Shown here: positions 33,554-45,279 of the stretch, piece by piece
Position numbering within the stretch: the stretch's first letter is position 1
How the letters are laid out: each line of letters opens with the position of its first letter
DNA from: Malus domestica
Lineage: Eukaryota; Streptophyta; Magnoliopsida; Rosales; Rosaceae
DNA: 64,000 nucleotides
Assembly: GCF_042453785.1 (NCBI RefSeq)
Contig: NC_091671.1
Span: 31,649,001 to 31,713,000, forward strand
Direction of reading: 5' to 3'
The notes under the pieces: model-generated
The model's input: only the letters and a program-made list of their open reading frames with translations
Databases searched by the model: none
What the model was told of the DNA's origin: nothing
Position numbers and translations under genes: made by a program

Positions 33554-34024
33554 TTCTTATACCCTAATAATTTTCTAGGGTTTTAGTCTGCGTGTTCCGA
33601 AGGCCAGTTCTCCATCTAGGGTTTTGCCTGCGCTTTAATTCCACCATCTGAAGAGTAAGGAGGGATTCGGAATTTCATTCGACTGCTCAGGAATCCCAAT
33701 TCTTCATCGTCAAGGTTTGTTTCGCTTTAATCTTTGTTATTGTTATTCATCTTTCAAATTGCTCAACTTTAACAACCTAGTTGCTGCTTAGATTTTTAGG
33801 GTTTTAATTCAATTCAATTCAATTGTTGTAAGCGACGGGTAAAGATTTAAGCTCTTGGAACTTACCCAAGAATTAATTTCCCTAATTGTTCGACATTGTG
33901 GTTTATCAAATTTGTTTGAGATGGTTATGAATATTTGTTGTATCTGTAATTCCACAGCTTAAAAAATTCAGCTTTAGTGCTACCTTCGCATTTAACTTGT
34001 GGTGGTTGCTTTGAATTTTTCAGC
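33554..34024 (+). promoter_or_regulatory. UTP11-3 telo-boxes and 5-prime-UTR intron
   Basis: Telo-box motifs TAGGGTTT lie at 33576-33583 and 33617-33624. The UTR intron runs from gtcaag|gtttg (about 33715) to tttttcag|c (34023). The upstream promoter sequence shared with copies 1 and 2 (about 32600-32739) is separated from the telo-boxes by the 814-bp insertion. Confidence 0.6.
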
Positions 34025-36910
34025 ATGTCGTCTTTAAGGAATGCCGTTAGCCGACGGGCTCACAAGGAGCGAGCTCAACCGTGAGTGACCACATTCCTTT
34101 TGCTGTTGGACTTTCGGATGATGTTTTTTTGCATCAGATGATGGGATTAATGTTTTTGTGTTTTGGGTCCAAATATTTGATAGGGAATCGAGGAAAAAAT
34201 TTGGGCTTCTTGAAAAGCATAAGGACTATGTTGAGCGTGCGAAAGCATATCACAAAAAGGAGGAGACTTTACGGGTAGTTTTATGATGGCTTTGTTGTTT
34301 TTCTCCTTGGATTTCGTCATCTATTAATAATCTGGTAATTTAACTTCCTGATATGGTATACATCTTAGGCTATGTCTCGTCTGTCTTTTCACTCAACAGA
34401 TACTGAAGCAGAAAGCCTTCTACAGAAACCCAGATGAGTTCAACTTCAAGATGATCAAGACACGAACTGTTAATGGAGTCCATAAATTAGAGTAACATAA
34501 AACTCTCGTTTGCTCTTCTATATCATGTTTCTTTTTCACACTTGCTACTCACGTGATATGGATTTTTACTACAGGAGTCAGGCAAACAAGTACACTCCAG
34601 AAGAGCTCATGCTTATGAAGACCCAAGATATTGGATACATATTTCAGAAAGTGCAGAGTGAGAAAAAGGTTATAAATATATATCATGAAGCTATGGTCTA
34701 CCGGTTGGTTTTATGAATTTAACATGTTGGTTCTTATTATGGTGTTAATTAATGCAGAAAATTGAAAAGTTAACTGCGACACTGCACTCTCTTGATAATC
34801 GGCCTTCAAGTAGACACGTTTACTTTGCCGAAGACAGGTTTGAGCTTCCTTCACATCTTCTATCCATGGAGAATCATAATTCTGAATTAATGGATTTTTT
34901 TAATTTGTATTTTTCGTTGCTGCTGTTATTTGTAATCAGACTGGATATGGTGAAAGGCTATTTTCACCATTTTTCGGTTCTTTGTTGTCCCTTATTATCC
35001 ACAGATGTCTGTTTACATTGTTCTAATTGATTTTGTTATGTATATTTTTCATGTTCATTGAATTGGTTTTTTCATTAGTAGGCATAAGTATCTAGAGTGA
35101 TTTTAACCCTTTTTTCCAAGCAAATACACAACATAAAACACACACAAACACAAACACATATCTACTGTACATGAACCCGAAGTTTCACATCCACCCTTAC
35201 AGACACTGAAAAGGAATACTGTAACAAATGGGAAGACGCATACATAAAACTTGATCAATAAATGAAAGGTGTGTTTCTCCTGATCCTATTTTGGACTCGT
35301 ATGAAATGTTTTTCATCCTGTTCACTTGAGTATATTTACAAAAACTATTAAGGCCCTGAGAAAGGGGATATAGAAATATAGTGATACAAGGACTATAAGC
35401 GTGCTATTATAAATCTGCGAACTGCTTTCTTTCTGGCCCATATGGTTATAATAGAGTAGATCCTCATGGCTTCAATTGGGGACACTAGGCTAATTTCTTA
35501 GTGTTATTAATTTTTTCCTGGGAAGACATTATTCTTCAATTCTTTCACATGGGGGTAAGACCTATAATGTTATAGAATTCACTTGAGACCACTCCGGGTG
35601 AAAGAGTTCAGAGGGAAAGTAGTTTCTTAATTTCACATCATTTATGTTCCCATTTGCCAAATATGTTTTATCTTGTTTTGCACATTTTAAAAAATATATT
35701 GTTAATTATTTTTATTCCAGAGAGGAGGCTAGAGAAATTCAATCATGTTCAAGAAGTGGAAAAATGCCGGTTTCTGAGGACATTCCTGATCATATAAAAA
35801 GGTAGAAACAAAATTTTCAGTGATAGAGGACAGATTGAGGAGTTAGGTTTATTCTGGAAGTTTTGGTCTTTTGATTTTCATCAATTTTGCATCAATTATG
35901 CATTTCTATGCATTGATTATGGTGATAAGATCTTGGCATTATTGCTATCTAAGAATAATTGTGCAGTGATCCCTTTGCACTTTGCGTGGTTGCATTCTCA
36001 AAGCAATAAGATTACTTTGTGATACCAGGCCATCAATCATGAAGTGAATAGGACTAGAATGTTTCGTAATAGAGAAAAGGTTCTAAGCAAACCTAGTCTC
36101 TTAATGTTTAGTCTAAAAGCTGCAATTTGGCTTTTATACAGTTATGTGATTGTAATTTGTGATTATGCCAACTGACCTACAAGAGCATAAACAAATCTTA
36201 ATGGTTACAAGTATATGGCAAAAAAAATAAAAAATTGTCTCGCAAAAGTTGTTCTGTGTATTAAGTTATTAACCGGTTTGATAAACAGCTCTTTGCTGCT
36301 ATGCCTACTAAAGCCCAACTTTGCATGGGATAAAGAGCTCTTTGGCAAAATTGAAATTGAAATAAAAACAATAAATTAGAAGTTGGTCTGCGGCCCAACT
36401 ATTAGGTGCTAGTTGGAATTGTATTTCGGTTGAGAATTTCTTTTATGCCGTTTTTTTGTCCCTGAATCCTAGGTAGCTCACTCATGTTAACAAATTCCTG
36501 TTATTCTTATGCTACCTTTCAATTTGTGGAATAATTCTTGCATCTGCCTTCCTGTTTCATTGTCAGCAAGGATTCTTGAAGCGCGATATCATTATTTTGT
36601 TTAAGTCTTAAATTGTTGTCTTCAATGTGCAGGAAAACAGCTGGTTCCTACAGAGAGCTTGAAGCAAGGAGTAACAGAGTCAATGAGTTGGAGAAAATCT
36701 ATATGGATATGGCAATGCAGAAGGAATTAAAGGTATTGACATCTAAATTTCTTTGCTCAGTTCTGGGAGTTTGGTTGTCTGTGGATAGTTTTGAATACGT
36801 TTCCGTCTAAATTACAGAAAAAGGGTAAAAAACGCAAACTATGTGAAGATGAGATTGTCTCCCCAACATCCAACCCTGTATTCAAGTGGCGGGCAGAGCG
36901 GAAGCGGTAA
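34025..36910 (+). CDS. UTP11: UTP11-3, U3 small nucleolar RNA-associated protein 11
   Basis: Eight exons: 34025-34080, 34184-34274, 34400-34491, 34575-34668, 34758-34837, 35721-35801, 36633-36732 and 36818-36910, each the same length as in UTP11-2, giving 228 residues plus TAA. Splice sites are all GT-AG. Family motifs are as in copy 2, with Thr in KLTATL and Cys in QSCSRS. It is the processome component for 18S rRNA processing and should act in the nucleolus, consistent with basic segments at both ends. A 3-prime-UTR intron follows the stop (about 36916-36985). It is convergent with the H2A gene 950 bp away. Confidence 0.93.
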
Positions 36911-37860
36911 AAAGGTGTGTGTTGATCCATTATTAGCTTTTCGGTGCAATGGAAATCACGCACTTAACTCGGTGTGTTTTTGCAGGAATGAGCCTGCTAG
37001 TGACATCTAGGCCCTGGAAAAGAAGAAGTACGGACCTTATGTACCGGAAATTTTGTCATCGTTATTATGTCATCGTTATGAATTTTTAAAGTTGCGAAGT
37101 CTGTTGGAGTATGATATTTAAACTGAAACTTTCTACCGAGTAGTGACTACTTGATCTCTGACCAAACAGTTGTTGCAAAATCGCCCTTCAATTGAGTTAC
37201 ATAGGTTCGGAAACAGGACAATCCGACTCGAAAACGATATGGTCAAACATGAATCGGACATGAACCATTAAAATGAGTTGTCACCATGGCAGCAGTGTCG
37301 AGTGCTTCATTGACATGAACACCTCAACGGTGTGGATTGGCAACCGCGTGAGGGTCAAGACTCCACAGTACGTACTCACAAAACACGAATTGCCATCCCT
37401 GTCCATAGCCATAACTAAAAATACATTTTAACGTTTTCACTATCATGTAAAGTGCAAAAACATTCATCTGAATAGATCAAATTCAACGGTCAAATGTGTC
37501 GATAAGCGCCTGTAAATACTCAAGAAAAATAGCACAAATGAAAGAGTGAAACCTGAGAAAACAATACAGCATAAGAATCATATGATGCTCAAACTTTGAA
37601 GCATTGTCATTAGGTATTTAAACCCACAAATAACACATCCAAAAAAACAACGCAAAAGACATTCCCACAAAAATCTTCTATCTATCAAGAAGCTAGAAGA
37701 TGATTATATTCACAAACATTACTAACCTACAACCCTAACCCTAAAACCCAACTACATTTCCAGAAACAAAGACCCCAATAACCTACTTTGACCTACTGGA
37801 CAGAACTAAATCTGAAATGGAACATATTAGTCCGGCAACGATCGACATTTTGTTTTGAAT
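36911..37860. other. spacer between convergent UTP11-3 and H2A
   Basis: It holds both 3-prime UTRs. A ccctaaccctaaaaccc motif at 37732 is too short to be telomeric. Nothing else is seen. Confidence 0.6.
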
Positions 37861-39054
37861 CTAAGAGTCATCATCACCACCGACGTTCTTGGAGGAGGCA
37901 CCGGTCTTCTTTGGGAGCAGAAGGTTGTGAATGTTGGGCATCACACCACCATTTGCAATTGTCACATCCCCAAGAAGCTTGCTGAGCTCCTCGTCATTCC
38001 GCACAGCGAGCTGAATGTGGCGCGGCACAATGCGAGTCTTCTTGTTGTCTCTTGCTGCATTGCCAGCCAATTCCAGAACCTGTAAAATCAACCAAATTGA
38101 AACAACATTAGAATCAAAACCCGAATTTGAAAGTTGAAAATCAATTCAGTTGCAGAATCATAACTTCACCAAAGAAAATATCCCAGTTTCAGAAGTCGCA
38201 CAAACCCTAACTGCAATAACATCTAAATTGGAGGGGAAAGCACATTGAGGAACAAATTCTCATTCAAATCGATATGATTCGACCATCAATAAATTTCAAT
38301 CACAGTAGTCCAATAACCTTACAATTAAAAATAACCATTTTTTTTTGTCAAACAATTAAGAATAATAATAATTGCAATAAAATTATCCCAGTGAAAATTT
38401 GATAAGTTAAATAACCAAAACAAAAAGAACCCTAATTTTTAAAAATTGAACAATGCCTCAACAAAAACGACCTCCAGATCATAACTTAAAGATTAATGGA
38501 TGAGGAATTCGATTAAATTAAGTTAATAGCCCCCTACATTAATACGAAAAATAAAATAATACCAAATTAATTCAGCCAAAAATAAAATAAATGAATAATA
38601 TTATTATAAAATAAATTAATTCAAAGAAAAGAAGAAACCTAGATCCAAGATCCTAAAATTGGTTGATCAGAAGCAGATGCAGAACAAATTAGGAAAATTT
38701 CACATTTTTCATGTTCTATACGTAATTTCTGCACAGAATTACTAAATTGAAACAAAATATTTCCTAATTCGAAACCCAAAACCTAGATTTACAACAAAGG
38801 GAGAAAAAAAACACATCCATATACAAATGAAGAGGAATTAAAAGATCGAGAAAGAGGGCTTATACCTCAGCGGCAAGGTATTCAAGGACAGCTGCGAGGT
38901 AGACCGGAGCTCCGGCACCGACTCGCTCGGCGTACTTTCCAGCTTTCAGGAAACGGGCAATACGACCGACCGGGAATTGCAGACCGGCCTTGCTGGACCG
39001 CGATGTGGCCTTCTTAGCGGCTCCGGATCCCAAAGCTTTCCCACGACCCGCCAT
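37861..39054 (-). CDS. histone H2A (canonical)
   Basis: Two exons on the minus strand, 38866-39054 and 37861-38079, separated by a 786-bp GT-AG intron. The protein is about 135 residues, starts [18 protein letters not shown], has the histone-fold core with [20 protein letters not shown], the acidic-patch region [18 protein letters not shown] and the docking region [20 protein letters not shown], and ends NVGGDDDS. It lacks the SQEF end of H2A.X and the SPKK-type tail of H2A.W, so it is a canonical H2A packaging nucleosomal DNA. The ATG at 39052-39054 is preferred to an in-frame ATG 150 bp upstream because it matches the family start and lies below a TATA box and an untranslated GA repeat. Confidence 0.95.
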
Positions 39055-39078
39055 TGATAGACCTCCAAGAACAATTTG

Positions 39079-39101
39079 AGAGAGAGAGAGAGAGAGAGAG
39101 G
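39079..39101. repeat. GA microsatellite in the H2A 5-prime UTR
   Basis: Roughly eleven GA units lie 25 bp upstream of the H2A start codon, in the untranslated leader. Confidence 0.9.
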
Positions 39102-39168
39102 AAAGAAACGATAAGTGATTGAGGGAATCAGAGTTTGGTGCTATGGAGGAGCAGTGAGATGGTTTTAA

Positions 39169-39180
39169 GGTATTTATAGG
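39169..39180 (-). promoter_or_regulatory. H2A TATA box
   Basis: The minus strand reads CCTATAAATACC, about 115 bp upstream of the H2A ATG, a good position for a short leader. Confidence 0.75.
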
Positions 39181-39216
39181 GGTTGGGATTTGAATGTGAG
39201 CCAATGGGTTGAAGTA

Positions 39217-39224
39217 CGCGGATC
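39217..39224. promoter_or_regulatory. plant histone octamer motif
   Basis: CGCGGATC is the classical octamer of plant histone promoters, linked to S-phase and meristem expression. It lies about 40 bp upstream of the TATA box, with a CCAAT motif between them (39201-39205). The truncated H2A copy has none of this. Confidence 0.8.
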
Positions 39225-40982
39225 GAGGACGGAAGCCGTCGATTAGATGATTATGGACGGCGAGGATTCGTTGAGTGAGAAAGTTTATAACCTTCTGTTC
39301 TGGTTACATTTTGTTGAAGTGACGAACCAAAATAGGCAACACAAATAGATATGTATGGGTACAAAGCTATAGATGCGCAAACATAGGGTACATAAGTTTG
39401 TACGCACACAAATTATGTATGTATATATATATATATATAAAATTTTTGTAAAGTTCACACTACATCGAACTTCAACGATCTAAACTATTTATTTTGTAAG
39501 TTTCGATTCATAAAAAATCTTTGCAAAAATTGAATTCAATTTGAAACCATTTACCTAAAACACGAGAGAGAGACTTACATGCAAAAATTATATACCTCGT
39601 TTGGTAAGTTTAAGCCATAAGACATAACTTTGCATAACTAATACGGTAAGTCGGTAACTATAGATAGATAAATATGAAAAAGTTATAGTTACGAGTGGGA
39701 TATAAAGAGTATGTCCCCTATCTCTAAAGGAAACCATGCTTTTTATGCTTTTTATGTAAATGTAACTCTCTTCATTACAGTAGCAAACTAGCAAAAGTGT
39801 GCTTGTGTGATGCTGCAGGTGTTTAAAATCGTACAAAACATGCAAAAGTGTGCATGTGTGTGTACAACTAAACTAGGCATTCAGTGGTGGGGTTTACAAC
39901 TCTTTTGCAAGAATCACATACTTGACAAGAATTCGAACCCCTAAGTTCGAAATTAGCAGCTGTGAAAGGTGTTGAAGTGGAATTGGAACATGGAAGTTCC
40001 AACTCACTCTGCATTTTATTAAAATTTTAAGGTACTACCTTCATGAAATGAGAAACCACTTAACAATTAAGTCCACGCGCAAGCTTCAAGAATTTTCCAA
40101 GTTAGAAGAGATATAGCGATCCAATTAATTGAATTTTTTTTTACAGATAAAAAAAGTAGAAACTTGAAACAATGAAGCATAAGGGTACTTACTCGTGGTT
40201 GCATTGTTAGGGCCATCTATTAGAACCTGAAAATTTTCCAAAGGTACAAAACTTAATGTCAATGCCCATTACAAAAGATAGAGGAACTACAACCATAATA
40301 GAGTACTCGAAACGAAAATAGTATGATTACAAATCAAAATAACAGCAAAAGTAGATAAAAAAAACAAAGGAATCCACAAGGAATCTGGTTTTGTAAGCAT
40401 GTGGATTCTTTACTATAATTTAAACACCACATATATACTGACACTTAGTATTTGATTAACAGTAAAAGTACCATTGTTGGGAATAATAGAATGAAAAAGA
40501 TGATATACACTTTTAAGGCAAGTATTTTAATGGGGTGGGCAATGACCACACATTAAATTGACAACTCAAATAATATTATATTATTTGCATACACAAGATG
40601 AGATATATGTGAATGTAATAGTATTATCTACAATATAAGTGGCTTTTGATTAATATGTGCACGTCATAAATTCCTTATGCCTACGTTTAAGTTCATAGTA
40701 TACTCCAGTTTCGTGTTCATTTGACATATGATGTCAAAACTTGTAGTAAGTTTTCTTTATCGTCTAATTGCGTTTTTTTACATCAAACGAAATATTGATA
40801 AGGTTGAGTTCATAGTTTGATGCATGTTGATTACAAAATCGCATATGACTATCATATATGAATGATTGTTGGATATACGAAATTATATGTACAATTGCAA
40901 AACCTTGTGTACTGTAAGCTGAGATGTTAAATACTGTGGAGTAGTATTGCAATACACAGCTACTATGCAATACACAATGACT
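39225..40982. other. AT-rich intergenic sequence
   Basis: An AT microsatellite lies at about 39422-39438. A box-B-like ttcgaacccctaag at about 39932 could be a decayed minus-strand SINE but box A is not clear. No gene is seen. Confidence 0.4.
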
Positions 40983-40987
40983 AATGT

Positions 40988-41279
40988 TGTCACATTCTGG
41001 CTCGGACCCCCCCACATTCCGAGCTTGACTCCGCCGTAGCACGATATTGTCTGATTTGGGTCCCGACCACGCCCTCACAGTTTTGTTTCAGGGAACTCAC
41101 ACAAAAACTTTCCAGTGGGTCACCCATCATGGGATTGCTCTTGCGTGAACTCGCTTAACTTCGGAGTTCCAATGGAACCCGAAGTCAGTGAGCTCCTAAA
41201 AGGCATCGTACTAGGTAGAGATGAGAATATACATATAAGCCTTAGAGGATCCACTCCCTAGGCGATATGGGATGTCACA
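40988..41279 (-). mobile_element. Cassandra solo LTR (5S rRNA-like)
   Basis: A 292-bp element with TGTCACA/TGTGACA inverted ends is flanked by a perfect 5-bp duplication, aatgt (40983-40987 and 41280-41284). The centre (about 41091-41190) reads on the minus strand as a 5S rRNA relative, with GGAACTCCGAAGTTAAGCGA and GATGGGTGACCC, which span the 5S internal promoter boxes. Cassandra is the known plant TRIM family with 5S-derived LTRs. No second LTR is present, so it is a solo LTR and not a functional 5S gene. Confidence 0.93.
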
Positions 41280-41284
41280 AATGT

Positions 41285-42464
41285 GGACTACTGCAATACA
41301 AAATTCTACTAAGAATTCGATTCTGGGTAAGGATTCACAGTGAAGAAATATGTCTTCATGTTCCCATCGCAACCCTCTGCATCTAAGTCCTATACTCGAT
41401 TCATGGAGGCTATGAAGAATGCATCAATTAAGGGAAAATTATTGCAATGTGCATAGGGGCTGTTATTTTCAAGATTTTGTCCATCAAGCCTAAATTTAGA
41501 AAAAAACAATTAAACAAAAAAAGGGAAATAAATAAAATAAATACCAGATAAATCAACATCTCGTTTCTGGTCCCATAAAATCAGTACATTAGCACTCCCT
41601 GCAAAACCCCACAATCAGAAAATCAGTATATTAACATTGTACATTAAGAAATCCCCAAATTTCCAGCCAAAGGAAAATTAATACAACTTCTTCAAAACAT
41701 AATCAATAGATAAGAAAATCAAATTTTTTTTTACAGACAATGAATATGAAAAAAATAGGTAATAATTAATAAAAGAATTTCTAAAATCATAAAGATATCT
41801 GAGATGGGGAAATTTAAATAAATAATTCAGATAAAATGAAGTCACATAAAATGTTCAGTGAACAACTTTTTCAAAAACCTAGAATTTAAAGGAAAAATTC
41901 TACAAATTATGAAAAATGTACTAAAATCCAAAAATTTGAAGTAGATGCTTACATGCAATAGATCTAGAAGCTACCTGATGTGATAAGGAATTGATTGAGA
42001 TCAACCTCGAGGATGGCCGTTGCCGGAATTGTCGAAATTATCGTCGTACGTCACTGTGTACCTAGTGAGTTGTGGAAAGAAGAGTGGGAGGGAAGAGAGA
42101 GAGAAATGAAAGAGAAGAGCGGGGAGTTGGAGTCGGAGTCGCATTCGGGGAGGAGCGAGAAGGAGAAAGATAAGGAAGAAGAAAAAAATAAAGTGTATAT
42201 ATATTTTATGAGACGATAGCTGAAGAAGTAATAACACAAACTTGGTAGGGACAAATTGGAAAGCACACAAAATCAACCCAAAGCAGCAAATGGCAAAATG
42301 GTAAATAAATAAAAATAAATCCAAATCCATTGTAGCTTAAAAATGGTGCCAATTTCTCCCCAACTTTAGACTATAGTAATATGAAACAACCTTAGGTCGA
42401 TGTAGTCTAAGTTTGGTTAACCCTTGATATAGGTGTTTTCTTGCCTTAGTTCGTTGTTAAACCA
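41285..42464. other. intergenic, possible minus-strand 5-prime transcript end
   Basis: On the minus strand a TATATATACACTTTA motif near 42190 is followed by a long CT-rich stretch (42030-42180) and a possible intron ending ttttgcag at about 41602. A short downstream frame reads SANVLILWDQKRDVDLSG, which I do not recognise. No ORF of useful length supports a gene. Confidence 0.25.
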
Positions 42465-42469
42465 CTTTT

Positions 42470-42727
42470 TGTTGTGGTCTATTTTTATCTGACAAAGGGA
42501 GAGGGGCCGGCGGCACATGAGAGAGGGAAGAGAGATGTGTGTTTGTAGAATTGTAGGGGAATGTGTGTTGTTATCCCTCCTACATTGTGCCTTTATTTAT
42601 AGTAGTAAAGGGAGAGAAGATATTCCTTTTTCTCCAAGTAATACAAGTTGTAATAGGAAAAGATAACTAGAATGAAATCTAATCTAGGATTTACACAATT
42701 ATACTTAAACTAGGAATGTTCACAACA
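42470..42727 (-). repeat. copia-2 3-prime LTR
   Basis: It starts tgttgtggtctattt and ends gttcacaaca on the plus strand. The next bases, ctcccccttgag, are the polypurine tract on the element strand. Confidence 0.93.
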
Positions 42728-43429
42728 CTCCCCCTTGAGTGTGTAAATACTCAAGGTAGATTCAGCATCATGCAGGAGTTGAGGAAGTCGACTCGTCGGC
42801 ATTGATTCTAAGGAACAACGCTTATTCTCAATATGATAGGAACTTGCATAAGTAGTAAGTCTCACTAAAAAAACCCTAAGGCTATGGCAAAAACCCGAGT
42901 AGGGACCAAATCCATAGTCTAAGGAAAAATGTATGAGAAATGCAAAGTTAAAAGAAATGTCTACAAGACGTCATCAGGGATATGACTAGCCCAAGGTGGG
43001 TGCCTCGTTAAAACCTAGTTAGGTAGCAAAAACCCATTGGAAAAAATGTTCTAATCGTAGGGAAAAAGAGTACATTAAGATCAAGCAAGTATCTACAGGA
43101 TACTCCTCTTGAGTTTGACATAATTCCAAAGAGAAATAACAAAGTTACAACTCAGAAAGTTTACGCATACCAATTCCATGAACAAGCTTCTGAAACGTTG
43201 CCTTCGGCAGTGATTTGGTGAAGAGGTCGGCCAGATTGTCTTGTGAACGGATTTGCGTGACTTCAATCTTCTCATGCTCTTATTGTTGATGTGTAAAGAA
43301 AAACTTCGACGCAATGTGCTTGGTGTTGTCTCCTTTGATGTAACCCTTCTTGAGCTGTTCGGTGCAAGCTGCGTTGTCCTTAAAAATCATCGTTAAGGCA
43401 TTAACGGCGGGATGAAGATCGCATGAGCT

Positions 43430-43859
43430 TCAAATATGGCCCATTACTGCTCTCAACCAAAAGCATTCCCGAGTTGCTTCATGTAAGGCGAGAATTTCAG
43501 CATGGTTAGACGAAGTGACAACTAAGGTCTGTTTCATAACCTGTTTGAGAACGTGCCTTGTGCGGATCGGATAAGTATCTAGCGTCGGCATAACCAACAA
43601 GGCGAGAATCAACTCGATGAGCATAGGGTGTGGCATCACTTGAGGATTCGTAGGGATAGAACAAGCCCAAATTTGTAGTACCCTTAAGGTAACGGAAGAT
43701 GTCTTTCACGCCAATCCAGTGTCTGCGTGTTGGTGCATTGCTGTATCTGGCCAAAAGATTAATAGTGAAGGAGATGTCGGGTCTAGTACATTGAGCTAAG
43801 TATAATAAAGTGCCTATCGCACTTAGATAAGGAACTACGGAAGGGATCTCGTTTTGCAT
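43430..43859 (-). pseudogene. copia-2 RNase H
   Basis: Overlapping frames give VPYLSAIGTLLYLAQCTRPD, GVKDIFRYLKGTTNLGLFYP, GYADARYLSDPHKARSQTGY and then, in another frame, TLVVTSSNHAEILALHEATR. A frameshift breaks the domain near 43535. It is separated from the RT frame by a short broken stretch (43860-43998). Confidence 0.85.
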
Positions 43860-43998
43860 CTAGCGTATGAACGACCATAGGAGTACTCGAAGACTTCACT
43901 TTATCCTCATTAAAACGGCGCAACACCTTCTGGGTGTAGTTCGATTGATGTACTATGATTGAATCCGAACAATGCTCTAACTTGAGACCGAGACAATA

Positions 43999-45183
43999 TC
44001 AAGTCTTACCTAGATCTTTCATCTCAAATTTTGACTTCAGGTGCGAAGCAGTTCTCGCGAGCTCTTCAGGAGTTCCGATGGGATTCATGTCATCGACATA
44101 TACTGCAACAATCGCAAATCCAGAATGTGACTTCTTAATGAACACACAAGGGCATAGTTCATTGTTCACATATCCCTGACTAGTCAAATACTCACTCAGA
44201 CGGTTATACCATATTCTTCTGGATTGTTTCAAACCGTAGAGTGCACGCCTCAACCGAATTGAGAGCGTGTTCCGGGGTTTGGAAATATTTGAACCAGTCA
44301 ATGTAAGTTCTTCGGGAACTTTCATATAAATTTCTGTATCAAGATCCCCATAGAGATACGCGGTTACTACGTCCATCAGCTGCATATCCAGTTTTTCGGA
44401 AACTACCAAACTGATAAGGTAGCAAAAAGTAATCACATCCATAACGGGTGAGTAAGTTTCGTCATAGTCAATCCTGGGGCGTTGCGAGAAACCTTGTGCT
44501 ACAAGACGAGCTTTGTAACGTACAATCTCGTTTTTCTCATTACGCTTCCGAACGAAAACCCACTTGTAGCCAACGGGCTTCACATGTGAAGGAGTAGGAA
44601 CTACAGGTCCAAACACCTTACGTTTCACAAGTGAATCGAGTTCGACTTGGATTGCTTGTTTCCAGTTTGACCAATCAACTCTACGTCGATATTCATCAAC
44701 GGAACGCGGTTCAATGTCATCGCTCAACATGATCTCAGTAGCTACTGCAAATGCTAATACATCGTCGACAATCATCTCATTTCTAAGCCACACATCATCT
44801 AAGCTAGCATAATAGACTGAAATCTCATGATTCTCAAGAGGAGGATTCGTCTCTTCAAGAACGCTTTCGTAATCTAGAATTTCCTCATGAGTTGGGTAGA
44901 ATAAGTTAGCGATAGTTGGATTCACGGTAGGCTCTTCAGGACCTTGTGCCGTGGTTTTCCTCTCCCGGGGGTGTGAATCATTTGAACCAAGGGGTCTGCC
45001 ACGCTTTTGTGTAGGGGCAGATGATTGGCTAGCCGTTAATGTACGTGGATCACCAGAATTGGCATCCCGGGCTTCCAGAAGGGCAGTCCGTCGTACATTT
45101 GGTACATCTATCTTTGCAGGCATATTCGCAGCTGGAATATGTGATCTTGTCACGCGCGCTAGATCGGTGAAAGCATCTGGCAT
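43999..45183 (-). CDS. copia-2 reverse transcriptase, 394-codon open segment
   Basis: An open segment begins with a Pro/Ser-rich linker (about residues 1-110) and runs into the copia reverse transcriptase (RVT_2 type): WKQAIQVELDSLVKRKVFGP, YKWVFVRKRNEKNEIVRYKA, QLMDVVTAYLYGDLD (first catalytic Asp) and VAVYVDDMNPIG (YVDD). This enzyme would copy element RNA to DNA in virus-like particles. The frame ends at FEMKDLGKT where a stop interrupts a region normally continuous with the RNase H. It belongs to a gag-pol polyprotein and not an independent gene. Confidence 0.9.
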   Translation of the reverse strand: MPDAFTDLARVTRSHIPAANMPAKIDVPNVRRTALLEARDANSGDPRTLTASQSSAPTQKRGRPLGSNDSHPRERKTTAQGPEEPTVNPTIANLFYPTHEEILDYESVLEETNPPLENHEISVYYASLDDVWLRNEMIVDDVLAFAVATEIMLSDDIEPRSVDEYRRRVDWSNWKQAIQVELDSLVKRKVFGPVVPTPSHVKPVGYKWVFVRKRNEKNEIVRYKARLVAQGFSQRPRIDYDETYSPVMDVITFCYLISLVVSEKLDMQLMDVVTAYLYGDLDTEIYMKVPEELTLTGSNISKPRNTLSIRLRRALYGLKQSRRIWYNRLSEYLTSQGYVNNELCPCVFIKKSHSGFAIVAVYVDDMNPIGTPEELARTASHLKSKFEMKDLGKT

Positions 45184-45279
45184 GCTCTAGAGATCTAATA
45201 TGCACTGCACTTCAGCTTCGGACTGAGCGGTACGGGGATCTAAATGAGACAAAGTGGGAGCCATCCACGATAATTCACG

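Larger units (their letters stand above)
31787..38230 (+). repeat. segmental duplication block C (UTP11-3 and H2A)
   Basis: The order is copia fragment, UTP11 upstream region, UTP11-3 (+) and the H2A gene (-). It matches A at the copia/UTP11 side and B from the UTP11 upstream region through the H2A intron. This is probably closest to the ancestral unit. Confidence 0.85.

Noticed and set aside
34752..35030. 92-codon ORF starting at UTP11-3 exon 5
   Set aside because: It is exon 5 read on into intron 5; the exon ends at a good splice donor at 34837.
38860..39204. H2A with a 50-residue N-terminal extension
   Set aside because: The extra codons cover the TATA box and GA-rich leader; the internal ATG matches the family start.
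41091..41190. 5S rRNA gene
   Set aside because: The similarity lies inside a Cassandra LTR with retroelement ends and target duplication, and the 5S sequence is diverged and incomplete.
42001..42330. 109-codon minus-strand ORF rich in Leu, Phe and Ser
   Set aside because: It lies in CT-rich sequence below a TATA-like motif, resembling an untranslated leader; no family motif.
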